A stretch of DNA of 64,000 nucleotides from positions 33,577,204 to 33,641,203 of the forward strand of contig OX235273.1 of the NCBI GenBank assembly GCA_944472155.2, in the 5' to 3' direction. This DNA is from Trichobilharzia szidati. Its lineage: Eukaryota > Platyhelminthes > Trematoda > Strigeidida > Schistosomatidae. The translations under genes were made by a program, and so were the position numbers. Each line of letters begins with the position of its first letter. The first letter of the stretch is position 1. The notes beneath the pieces were generated by a model that saw nothing but the letters and a program-made list of their open reading frames with translations, searched no databases and had not been told where the DNA came from. This document shows positions 1 to 9,909 of this stretch, in pieces.

Positions 1-1300
1 TAAATGGAATTTACAGTTTCTTCAATCAACATATCATGTGAGTTGTCAAATGATATTCTGCTACACTGTCTGGCGGTGAATAATTTACTTTCCTCCGTTC
101 CAAAGAATCTGGTGATCTGCTGATTTATGACCGGTTCTAAATTTCTTTATGAAAATAACCAATACATCATTTGATTCAAGATTGTATTCGTTTTGATTAT
201 TAGAAGGGCGGATCACAGTTAGCAGAGAAATTCATTCCTCACACTGTCAAAATTGTGTATATGACTCACTCTTGAAGATTCATAGTCGGTGACAATGTAA
301 GATGTCATTCGCTTCCATAATTGTTGTATTTATGGCGTAAACTGATTATTCTCATATATGTGTAATTCTGAACAAAAATGGAACGTACACTGTTTCTTAA
401 AGGCATCACACGAGATATCAGCTAACGTTTAGTTACACTGCCATAAAGATTTCAGACAACTATTCAAATTAACTTGAGTCAATGAGAGTACATAATGTTT
501 ATGTCTCTGGCACACAGAATCTCCTGATCTGGTGATTGATGACCCCTTCCAAATTTACTGAAAAAAAACAACTAATGCATCATGTGATTCGCCATTTTAT
601 TCATTCCACCTATTTGAATGGTGGAATGGAAAAGAAAAATATTTTCAACACTCCTTTCACTACTATTTTTATTATTATTACTATATTTATTATTATAACA
701 AACTATTCTCAGTCACGTTTGCTTTTGAGCAAATCGTTTATCGGTGTGCATGTATGCATGTGTAACTTCTGAGCATTTATGCTAATAAAGAATATTTTTT
801 AAAAATATTTTCACTGACAGTAGATGAACTGATTCAATCGTTAGTACACGAACGGGTTCTCGATGATCTGAGAATGATGAACCAATTCAAGTATGAGTGT
901 GGACGGAAGATACGTTACATAGCATCAATGAGTAATCCAGTTTTGTAGAACATCAGAACTCTGACGTTGATGTTCAAGGAAACGTGTACAACCATTTTAG
1001 GAAGAAAAGAGAGTAAAGACAAGTAATGGATCTCAACGGGCACCTACCTGGAAGCTAATCGAGGAGAGGAGGATGGTGAAACATAAGATTAGTCATAACA
1101 GAAATTGACTACAGAAGGGGACGCTGAGTTCCATGCACACCAATAATGAATGACGAAGTGAAGAAGAGTGACAGGGGAACCAAAATGCAATTCTACAGCA
1201 CAGTGGTATTTGTAGAAGAATAGGATGCAGGTAAATGGGATCTCAGAATATTATATCAGACAACGAAGTCTCTATCCAGAAAGCGATTAACACAGAAGAA
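1..1300. other. Unassigned AT-rich DNA
   Basis: No gene, known repeat or convincing exon was recognised. The longest open frame (536-772) has low-complexity composition and no flanking splice or promoter logic. Confidence 0.5.
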
Positions 1301-1481
1301 GCGTCGGTGGCACAGTGGTTAGGACTCTCGCCGACCGTGCACATGGTCCGGGGTTCGATCCCCTGCCGGCGCACACCCGATATCTATGGTATGCCTGAAT
1401 TTGGGCAACCGATATCCATGCTGAAAATTCCATACTTGTACTGAAAATACGGTGTGGAATCAAGCTGTAAATAAAAAAAAA
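1301..1481 (+). repeat. tRNA-derived SINE, copy 1
   Basis: Positions 1301-1373 fold like a tRNA: the 5' acceptor strand GCGTCGG faces CCGGCGC at the 3' side. An A box (TGGCACAGTGG) and a B box (GGTTCGATCCC) form an internal RNA polymerase III promoter. A non-tRNA body follows, then a tail beginning TGAAAATTCCATACTTGTA (1422 on) and an A-rich end. The body after the tRNA-like part and the dispersed copies at 1511-1658 and 17372-17553 show it is a SINE, not a functional tRNA gene. The tail resembles the 3' end of the CR1-like LINE at 8941-8999. Confidence 0.9.
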
Positions 1482-1510
1482 TGAAATATGATGATAGGAA
1501 CCTAATATCT

Positions 1511-1658
1511 CTGATACAAGTATGGAATTTTCAGCATGTGATATCGGTAGCCCAAATTTCGCAGGCCGATCACTGATATCTGGTGTTAGTCGGCCGAGGA
1601 TCGAACCCTGGACAATGTGCATGGTCGGCGAGCGTCCTAACCGCTGTGCCACCGACTA
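1511..1658 (-). repeat. tRNA-derived SINE, copy 2 (inverted)
   Basis: This is the same SINE family in reverse, about 30 bp from copy 1, so the two form an imperfect inverted repeat joined at their 3' tails. On the minus strand the A box (GTGGCACAGCGG) and B box (GGTTCGATCCT) are recognisable. The LINE-like tail is cut after TGAAAATTCCATACTTGTA. Confidence 0.85.
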
Positions 1659-1659
1659 A

Positions 1660-3102
1660 CATTAACTGAAGAATGATCACATAAGATTTGTTGTAAAGCG
1701 GAATCTATTGGAACCATGAGACAATGTTGTTCACCAACGTAATAAGTTTTTGGGGTCGATTTATAGCAAAGTTACTCCTTAGACATTTCTGATGGTTTGT
1801 GGATCTTAAGGATTTCATCGGAATGTAATCATTTTATCTGGTTTAAATATGAATTTGATCTTGAATCAATGTTCATTCAATCTGCTAGTGTTGTCATTTC
1901 TTTTTTCGCCCTAAACAGTTTCTTCGATTGTCTCATCTCTTCCTGTTTTGAACTGACTTATCCAAATTCAGAGTTTGTCAGGTGATGCTTCATTTATCTA
2001 CTGTTCTTGTCAGTTTTACAACTCCTTCTAAGATTTATTCTTCTCATGAATGATTTCGTATATTTCATAACCTGTTTTACTGTTTAAAATTACTCCAGTG
2101 TATCAAAGTTGAGAATATTTGCATTCATTTATTTCTCCATGATCAAAATATAATCAGTTCAAGATGTCTGTTTAATGTTAGATTATTATCCGAATAGTAC
2201 TATCTAGAGTATTGGAGTACTGTGTTACTACATTTTGGAAAACACTTACATTTTGTCAAAAATTCTGTGGACTTTGAGTTTTAAAATCACATTCACATCA
2301 CCATTTCTACTGTTATTTTTCATATAAATAGACAGTGAATAATGAACTAGGCGGCTATCTGATCTGAATTATTTCACAGTAATTTTTCTTTTGAAGTACG
2401 GTATGTATTGATTGTTACACTGAACCATGGACTAACTGCGTTTTTTCACCACGTTTAGAATGCACAGATCAACACGTTGGTCACTGGATTGATGTTAGTT
2501 GTTCCAATAAGTTAGGCAATGAGTCCTGCAGTGTAGGCATTGTATAATCGTTTGTGAATGCATTATCTGATCGTTCAATATCGAATATCAGTGGAGTTGC
2601 AGATACAAAGATATCGTTTGATATGTGATTACAAGGAAGTGAGCATTCTTTCCCAAACTATGCCTAAATAGCGTGTCGAAACATCAGAAATCAGTTGGAT
2701 TCAGTCAAAAAATCTGTCCGTTCCATTGAGTAAAATTAAACGACTCCTATTAAATGTATTATATTCAAAATAAAATGACGTTTAAAAGTATACAGGAATT
2801 TTTCAAATAGCTTAAATCATATATACTAACTTCCTCACCTAGTGATAATGCAAATTTCCAGATGCCCATGTACCGTTTGAGAGCCAATGATACTGCACAC
2901 CGAATTTGGTGAGCTGAAATACAATCTCAACAGCAATTGGCTGAATGTCGAAAGCTTGGCTATCCCTGCTTTATATCACATACACATTAAAAACAGAATA
3001 CAAGTCAGACCTATTTCTATCACATTATTCAAATACTTTCGAATTATTCTGCACACTGAATGAGAGTAAATCACCCTATTTTATATTTATATTTCAAATC
3101 AG
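1660..3102. other. Unassigned DNA upstream of the TMBIM-like gene
   Basis: No recognisable element or gene. It ends at a plausible acceptor (TTTCAAATCAG, ending 3102), so part of it may be a 5' UTR intron or promoter of the gene that follows. Confidence 0.4.
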
Positions 3103-3309
3103 GTTCATCTTTCGGTGAGGATGCTATCAACTGACAACGGCTCAAACAAATCATCTTTCCGTAAATCTGAGGAGAATTTATCTGCAACAAATGAAGAGTC
3201 ATTTTTGAAAAACTGTGATCGGAGAATACTGAAAAATTTCACTGATATTTCGAAATATGATAAACGTGTAGGTTGTGTCATGTCATTGTTGGCTAATTGT
3301 GTAACCCTC
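3103..3309 (+). CDS. TMBIM-like gene, first coding exon
   Basis: An acceptor (AAATCAG) precedes 3103. The in-frame ATG at 3121 is the likely start because the upstream codons could be 5' UTR. It encodes a serine/asparagine-rich cytosolic N-terminus, then YDKRV and the start of TM1. It runs to CTC followed by GTAAGT at 3310. The next segment reads in another frame, so the junction is either a short intron with weak sites or a frameshift. Confidence 0.55.
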
Positions 3310-6300
3310 GTAAGTGATTGTGTTCTCTATCATACTCATTATAATTGCAATAATCATCGTTATAGCCCCACACTTCTTGTAAGTATTCATCATTCTCTTG
3401 TGTATGTTAGATTAAAGTGGGTCGTACGACTTGAATCCTGTTGTTCACTTTATAATGACTATGGTATTTTGGTAAGTTCAATTTAGCTTCAGTATTCTGT
3501 TAACTGTGGATGTATTTTTCATTTGTGACAAATTGTTTATTCATACTAGTCATTGTCACTCTATAGTTAAAAGGGCAATGATATTACCTCAAATTAACAA
3601 TGAAGCTACCTTATATTCTTGTGTATTTCGAGTGATTATTTCCGTAGGAGAATTGCTGACAGCTCCAGAGATGCGTAACAACATCAGGTTCCGTCTGCGG
3701 TTTCAGATAATAATTGATGACTAGTCTGATTTTATGTCTCATTATTCGGTTGAATGTGTTGCATTTAACATTAATCGAAAATCTGTAGCAGCCTCAGTAA
3801 AACGTTCTGATGTCTAGGCTTGGAAGGAGTTTGTTCAAAACATTGTTACCTAAGAAGCACTACAGAGCTGTAAAATACCGAGTGCGGTTTAATTCTTCAC
3901 CAAGTAATGTTGTTCTGAAATCAAACCGTTCTAAAACACTCTGCTACAGAGGAGGAAACAATTCTAGTTTATTCAAAGTATGGGAAAGAAATAAGCATAC
4001 TAGGGAAATATGTTTTGCCAAGTAACATGTGGCCAAGTAGATAATGAAAGGCTGGAAATGAAACTTTTGATTTTCAATGTATCAATAAAGTTTCATTAAA
4101 ATATTTTTGTTTCACTTCACAAACTTTTATTTCTGTTCAGCGTGTTAGCCATAGCCAGTGGATATCTTATCGTAATTTCTACATATTTCAGAGAAAAACT
4201 GATTACTGCTTTAATTACTCTTCTCATTTATGTGAGTCAATCGGTATTTTTGATACATAACTTCTTCATGTTTATTCCCTTAAGCAAATGTAAACGATAC
4301 TCAGTTACTAATAAAATGAGACGTTTGATGAGCACCATTCATGAGATTGAAATTGTAAGTTCAAATCTGTCAGAGTCTAACATCTTTCACGAAAATTAAT
4401 CTGCAATTTATGCAGATAAATTTATAGGAGGACTACAATGAAGCTGTATGGCCAGGGATTTCTCAGATACTGAAGAACTGAACTAGTGTTTGACATGCAG
4501 TGTTCTTTGATAGACACACTGGATAGTATTGTGAGATGTGTTTCGAAAGTGTATGGATCTCACTACCAGGAAGTATTTGGGTGTAAGGGGTAAATAGTTT
4601 TGCAAACACTTATTAAGGTGCATCAGAGTCAGAGAGGCAATTTTATTTCGACATATCCATGAAATGTCTTCTGACTGAAGAAGGTGATTCATAGGTCAGA
4701 AGAAAATAGGTAAGTGAACGAAGATGATATTTCACAGATGAATGATTAAAGCCAGAAAGTTACTAAATACCCAGTAAAGTAGCAGGACTAGATAGAATGC
4801 CCAAAGAAGCACTCAAAACGGAAGCAGATGGCTCAGCAGGTATGTTCACTACACTACTGAAAAAAGTGTGGAAGATGTGGAAGGTGAAGAAGTTGCATCA
4901 TCCTGATGGGACTAGAAAACCACTTTGTTTGGAACAGGACATTGGCTGACAGTTGCACCATATGTCGCAAACTGCCAGAGGTTTCAATTCATCGTCCATT
5001 GCATTTGACTCCAATGATGACAGCATCATATTTAATCAATTAGTGGTTACGTCCATCAAAACATAAGGTCCTACAACCATGTAGTAGGTAGCATCTGCAG
5101 ACTATTAATGAAGTTACACTTCGAAGACATGAATACTAAAGGCATTTACTCCACACATTACACTAAACACTAGATAGTGATAAAGATTCCAGGGACATGG
5201 TGTCATATCCCTGATGCCAAAGTCTCTATCCATCAAAAGGCCTAAATTATTCTGCATTTCGTATTGTTTTAATCATGCAGTTCACCTGCCTTCCACTGGC
5301 TGACAATCAGAAGTAATCAAATAGTGGATTAATGAAAGGATTCAACAAATACTCTTCGGTTGTTATTTAGCTGTTTTTTGAAGCGAATATGAAATCAAAA
5401 CTTGTTATAAATAAATTGACTCTGTGTCTAATTTATTTTCTTTTACTTTTCAACTCCAGGGAATATGTTGCTCTATTTGTCTGTCCATTTTCTTTACCAG
5501 TGCTACACTTGTGGATGTTATTCTGGGTTGGGTTGCAGCTGTTGTCATATGTGCATGTGGAGTATTTTTAGGGGCAATGATAAAGAAAGATTTGATTAAG
5601 AAATTCGGCGCCTTCCTGGTAGTGTGTGTTGTGATTTTTGTTCTGACAGGTATCGCCATGGGAGTACTAATTGCTTTCAAAAAAGTCATGGTATGTTAAC
5701 ATATTGTCAGTTTATATGTATCCTTTTATTTTAGGTTTATTCATGGATTTATAACAGTTAGCCAACCACTGTAAACCACTAGGGAGTACTGGAGTACTAA
5801 ATAATTAATGGATGAAATTTATGTTTTCTATTTTTGGTGTAACTTGAATGTTACTGGGATTGTGGACTCGTTCTACAGCTACTTCAACACAACAATAATA
5901 CACGTGCCTATAGTGTTGTAACTGAGACTTTAGCACTGGACATCAACATGCTACTGATAGAACGGAGTATCATTCCCCACACTGAGAAGAAACAGATGAC
6001 TGACTGAGAAGACAAGATTTATTTTTCCAAACAAACAAGAATAACATTAGGAATTACAATCAACTATTTCGTTATTTTATATAAGCAATAAATTACTAGC
6101 TTAGGAAACAAAGTTAGACGTATTATTACAATTATTGGTTCCTTGAGATCCGAGTGAAACATATGACTTCACAAGCTCATCTCCGCTCCACTCAGTTCTC
6201 TGTTATCACTTTCAGCGGAATCCAGGACTATACACTAGCGATCATAATGGCTTCTCATGATCTTCTCCGGTTCACTGTCAGACCTATACCTAACTTGGTT

Positions 6301-7284
6301 TTTTAAATCATTCGGATAACATTGGACAGATTTTAGCAGAATACAATTTGAACGTCTCTTCAGCGAATATCCAATCCATCTGCGTATACGTCTGCATATT
6401 TTCAAGTTTTGGCTCGCAGTCATTTGATTGATCACGAGTTTCATCACAAGCTGACTTTGGTTTTAACAACAATGGAAACTTAGGGAGTACTGTATGATTG
6501 TTTTATCTTAGTTTTAGACTCTACATCAGTACGCACCTACCAGAATTCACACCCATGAACTTTCGGTTGCAGAGCAGGCTCTCAGATCATTTGGCCACTG
6601 GGGGCAAATCTGATGACTCATAAATTCCAACGTCTCTCTAGAATTAGTGACCAGAGAGGTCCATCAAGTCAGGAGTGACAATAGCTACTAACCGATAAAA
6701 GTGGCTGCTGGTTGCACCGTATATATCACGAACTGACAGAAAGTGGAATTAATGTTCCATTGTATTCCTTATCAGTGACTTAATGGTATACGAGGCTGTT
6801 TTGTAACAGGAAAATCCTGAGTTAGGATACTGATGGGCCTGTGCTGCTGAGGAAACCGAAACTGCCGTCCAGTGCAACCTGGTTCTGCACTTTTGGTGGA
6901 CAGTAGGCTATTAGATATTTTGTTGCCAATATGTATTTGCCTACCATGTACTTGGATTCCTTGTAGAGGCATTATCCCTCGCATAGTTTAACAGCCATCA
7001 CTTAGTCCAGAAGTGAGGGAGAGTTGAGTGTTACAGCCAAACGCATCGCTAATGAAACTCGTAAGCACATAAAAAAAAGATGACTGAAACATACTGCTGA
7101 ATACTTTCACGACTAAATGCATCGTAGAGTGTCACTTTCCATCCAGAAAATGAGTTCAACTTTCATTTCATTCAATTATTATTCAAGTTTGTCCTGTTCA
7201 CACTGTCCTTACTTCGACTGTTCATTTCAATTTTAGGTTGCTGTTATCATCGCTGGAATAGGAATGTTTATTGAAGCGTTTCTG
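3121..7284 (+). CDS. TMBIM / Bax-inhibitor-1 (LFG-like) membrane protein, split gene, 3' end not found
   Basis: Five exonic segments join: about 3103-3309, 3314-3378, 4141-4231, 5460-5690 and 7237-7284. Phases agree at every join from the second segment on (phase 2, then 0, 0, 0), with donors GTAAGT, GTGAGT, GTATGT and GTGAGT. The product has a polar N-terminus, a KRV motif before TM1, then at least six hydrophobic segments. The stretch MIKKDLIKKFGAF followed by a membrane helix containing LTGI matches the TM4-TM5 region of TMBIM/LFG proteins, where a polar K-D-F-type loop sits between helices. This family acts in endoplasmic reticulum or Golgi membranes in calcium handling and cell-death control. 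The expected Y-D-T-Q segment and C-terminal helices were not securely located; introns are full of retroelement debris. Family assignment is by remembered pattern, not by a search. Confidence 0.7.
3314..3378 (+). CDS. TMBIM-like gene, TM1 segment
   Basis: It encodes a very hydrophobic run (FSIILIIIAIIIVIAPHF) ending at a GTAAGT donor at 3379 in phase 2. The join to 4141 restores a TTC codon and keeps the frame. A TAA just upstream (3311-3313) in this frame means the 5' boundary must be a splice or a frameshift. Confidence 0.6.
4141..4231 (+). CDS. TMBIM-like gene, TM2-TM3 exon
   Basis: Acceptor TTCTGTTCAG ends at 4140 and donor GTGAGT starts at 4232. The 91 nt encode a membrane helix, a short basic loop (FREK) and the start of the next helix (LITALITLLIY). 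Joined in phase 0 to 5460 it continues a single helix with GICCSICLSIFF. The frame stays open to 4399, but using the 4232 donor removes an unusual basic insertion and fits the family's loop length. Confidence 0.65.
4755..4890 (+). pseudogene. RTE-type reverse transcriptase fragment
   Basis: The plus strand reads roughly AGLDRMPKEALKTEADG, then TTLLKKVWKMWK. This corresponds to the segment AAGPDGIPALKTDPETTAD and TPLLEKVWREGK of the RTE element at 48.0-48.9 kb. It is a short, frame-damaged relic in a TMBIM-like intron. Confidence 0.6.
5460..5690 (+). CDS. TMBIM-like gene, TM3-TM5 exon
   Basis: Acceptor CAACTCCAG ends at 5459 and donor GTATGT starts at 5691. The 77 codons give the most diagnostic part of the protein: a helix with VDVILGWVAAVVICACGVF, the polar loop MIKKDLIKKFG, and a following helix. 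The reverse-strand open frame over the same bases is a shadow. Confidence 0.75.
6120..6450 (-). pseudogene. RTE-type LINE 3' end fragment
   Basis: On the minus strand RRWIGYSLKRRSNCI matches KWRWIGHTLRKPSSDI at the C-terminus of the RTE element at 47.0-47.2 kb. The sequence then decays toward an AT-rich 3' end near 6120 (TTATTACAATTATT), as at the other RTE tails here. Confidence 0.55.
6470..6625 (-). repeat. Sm-alpha-like SINE with degenerate hammerhead, copy A
   Basis: The minus strand carries a B-box-like GTGTGAATTCTGG, then CTGATG-TAGAGTC and TAAAAC at 6486-6531, followed by a body ending CTAAGTTTCCATTG. Order and wording match the copies at 13.5 and 21.5 kb and, from memory, the schistosome Sm-alpha family. 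The invariant GAAA has become TAAAA, so the ribozyme is probably inactive. Confidence 0.5.
7237..7284 (+). CDS. TMBIM-like gene, TM6 exon
   Basis: A 48-nt exon lies between acceptor CAATTTTAG and donor GTGAGT, phase 0 at both ends. It encodes VAVIIAGIGMFIEAFL, a helix where the family has its small-residue-rich TM6 just before the Y-D-T-Q motif. The following exon was not identified. Confidence 0.65.
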
Positions 7285-7599
7285 GTGAGTAAATTATTCT
7301 AAAAGTCAAAACAATGACTGATATGGTTTACCATTTAAATCAAAGCTCCTCTTTCTTCAATCCATTTCGTTTCGAATGTTTGAATTATAAGATTATAGTT
7401 CGTATTTTCACGTCGAAAATCTCCACATCAGCCAAACCACTTATCTTATACTGTCGTCCTACCAAGATTTTCATTTCTCCAAATCGAGAATCGCTCACTC
7501 TTGCAATTGACAGCTTATCGCAAAACTGAAGATTCCTTGCTTTTCAACAAAGCAATAAGATGCACAGTTTATTATTATATCAATACCATTCTTCCTTTC

Positions 7600-8195
7600 G
7601 GTTTCGAGTGTGACGTAGGAATTCAATAGTTCATCTCCACTTTGTCCTATTTTCTGCTGTCATCTTTAGCTGGCCTCTCGATTGCCTATATTTTCTCATC
7701 TCCTCCTCCACTATCTCCCTTCTGTCATTCTCAAGTTCATGACCCACTCATCGTCCCCCATTCGGATTTCACCTTAGTGTGTGATGTGCGATTTCATTCG
7801 AAAGTCTTCTCAGCGTGAGACTTATCCCTCTCCATTTTCTTCGGCATGGTTGTTGAACACTGGGCGTATGCCTGTTCTCATGGTTTCTTGTCACTAATTC
7901 TTTCTGGTCATTTGGTCTTAGTATGGAGTGCAGGAAGCTGTTCATGGAAGTCTACAGCGCGTTAGAAGTGCTTCCTGTGATGCGCGCATCAAGTTTTTGA
8001 CCTACATAGAAAAAAAGTCGAAGATTTTTCTTTTGTTTGTGTTGAATTCAGAAGATTTATACACTGATTTTAGCTGGATGAAGGTCTACGTTGCATTTCC
8101 GATTCTGGTTTTGACATCGTCATCCATGTCACCGCTCGCAGTTGAAACCATACTACAGAAATAAGCGAAGGATGTGATTGGTGTTCACTGTAGTT
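7600..8195 (-). pseudogene. RTE-type LINE C-terminal fragment, interrupted by a CR1 insertion
   Basis: The minus strand reads FNYLGSIVSTASGDMDDDV, then KTRIGNAT and FIQLKSVYKSSE. This is the segment after the FADD motif in RTE RTs (YLGS-VVST, then GKAR-AF-QLK-WKS). Its upstream part is found at 9001-9200, so this element was split by the CR1-like insertion between. Confidence 0.65.
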
Positions 8196-8999
8196 TCTAC
8201 TGTAGTTGTCCTCTCACATCTTGCTAGTTACTAGAAAGATGTTTCGCTTAACGTTCTACGTTAGGAAGTTAAGGCAGTCTGGTATAAAGCAGTCTTTGCT
8301 TTCTCAGTTTGTCAATTCTTGTATTCTACCCATCCCTCTTTACTGCTCCCCATTAATCTTTCCTGGACTACTTAAGAAAGACTTTGCTTTGCTGCGTAGG
8401 GCACTAAAAGCTGTTAGTAGGGGAAGTGGGATTTCGTTAAACCAACTGGTTAACACCATTGTGGATAGACATATAATGTCATGTAAGAAACTAGCGAATT
8501 CTATATTGTCAGACCCCAAACACCCTCTCTATACACAGCTCTCTCCTTGCATTTCATCTGGTAGAACTAGAAGCAACTATAGGAAGCTATATGCCAGGAC
8601 TACCAAGTATAAATCTCCACAATACCTTATCTGGCACAGCTGTTATGTGATGAGAAAACTGTTAGGCATGACACGATCACCTTACTGCGGCACTCTAACA
8701 AATAGTTCCCATTAGCTTTTGTTCTCCTTTCTTTGTTACTATTATATTGTTGCTCACATATTCTATTACACACTAATTTTATATTTCAAATCCTGTGGTG
8801 CATTGTTTAAAATGTGAATGCAATGCTGTTCTTTTTTCATTTCTTTTCTTTTTCTTTTTTTCCTTTTGTTGTTATTGCTTTTTATTTTTGAAATCTTATA
8901 AAATTTATGAGGTAATTAGATGCAATATTGTAATGCACGCTGAAAATTCCATACCTGTACCACAAATACTGTTTGGAATAAAGCTATTATTATTATTAC
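8196..8999 (+). mobile_element. CR1-like LINE, 5'-truncated copy
   Basis: An open frame at 8206-8715 (about 169 codons) encodes the C-terminal domain after the RT (FRLTFYVRKLR, then FVNSCILPIPLYCSP and LLKKDFALLRRALK). The same domain lies in the longer copy at 25.74-26.20 kb. A 3' UTR follows, ending in TGAAAATTCCATACCTGTACC, GGAATAAAGC and a (TTA)n tail at 8941-8999. The copy starts abruptly in the domain, a typical 5' truncation, and sits inside an RTE element. Confidence 0.85.
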
Positions 9000-9000
9000 A

Positions 9001-9200
9001 TTATCTTTTCTTTGTCAATTGAAGTCCTATTTTTGCTGCTTCCAAATCTGGATTTCTCCTGAATGTCTTCGAGTTTATGTAATTTTAGACGTAAGTCGTC
9101 CAGGAAATCAAGATCTTCCAGAGTCTGCGGTCAATGTGTGCGCGTCTTCTGGTTCTGCACAGTCTACCGCATATCCTCTGCGATCTCGACATCAGCTTTT
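9001..9200 (-). pseudogene. RTE-type RT fragment with altered FADD box
   Basis: The minus strand reads DFLDDLRLKLHKLEDIQEKS, matching DFADDICLISHKLEDIQAKS of the RTE at 47.6-47.8 kb. The catalytic box has become FLDD and there are frame breaks. It is the upstream half of the RTE continued at 8195-7600. Confidence 0.65.
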
Positions 9201-9684
9201 CAATGCTTCTGAAGATAAGAAAAAGGCGTAAACAGAGAAAAAAATTTTCTTTTCGCCGATTCATTTTTATGAGCTGTAGAATCGTAATTACACTTAACAA
9301 AGAAATCTGTAGACCAATCAGATACTGGTAAACTTTGTCCTCGAAAAATGTATTACATAATGTAAGGTGTAAACTAGAATGGATGACTAATTGTAAGTTA
9401 GAAAAGAGGCAGAAGTTGGCATGACGTGATAAGTGTGAGATAATGACCAATCAGTAAAATAGTGTAGAATAGACAGGAACTAGTGGAAAGACGATAATGT
9501 TTTTACATGAAATCTGTATGAAAAAGCAATGTTATTAATAAACAGTAATAGAGTGGTAATAAAATATGGGTGAAGGGAATAATAATGACAATAAAATAAT
9601 ATCATTCATAACAATAATAATACTAAACTTACGTAATAAAAAGATAAGAAGTGAAATTGTAGTAAGAAATTTACTCTGGCCACG

Positions 9685-9880
9685 GTAGGGTGAGTGAATG
9701 TATGTATCGCCTTTGAATGCAGAGGTCCACTTTCAGATCTAGAATAGCTAATGCTTCAGCTATGAACAGATGGCGTATGCGAAGTCCCTTTGTGCGAAAT
9801 AGAGGGTCTCTGTGTAGAACTGTGAAGCATTCATCTGGCGGTGCTCGATGTCCAGAGAGGACAAGGTGTTCGAAGATCTT
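9685..9880 (-). pseudogene. Penelope-like element C-terminus remnant
   Basis: The minus strand reads KIFEHLVLSGH, then RIRHLFIAEALAI, VDLCIQRRY and SLTLPWPE. This is the conserved tail after the GIY-YIG domain in the other PLEs here (HLVD-GH, then RLL-IAEA--I, LCVQKK, QPL-LPWP). No 3' repeat is evident. Confidence 0.65.
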
Positions 9881-9909
9881 GTGTTTATTACAGTTAACCA
9901 GTGAATAGA

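Noticed and set aside
1301..1373. Functional tRNA gene
   Set aside because: Good A and B boxes and acceptor pairing, but the anticodon stem-loop is irregular (GACC-GTGCACAT-GGTC) and it is the head of a dispersed SINE with a LINE-derived tail.
5450..5689. Minus-strand 79-codon frame
   Set aside because: Shadow of the plus-strand TMBIM-like exon, which has matching splice sites and phases.
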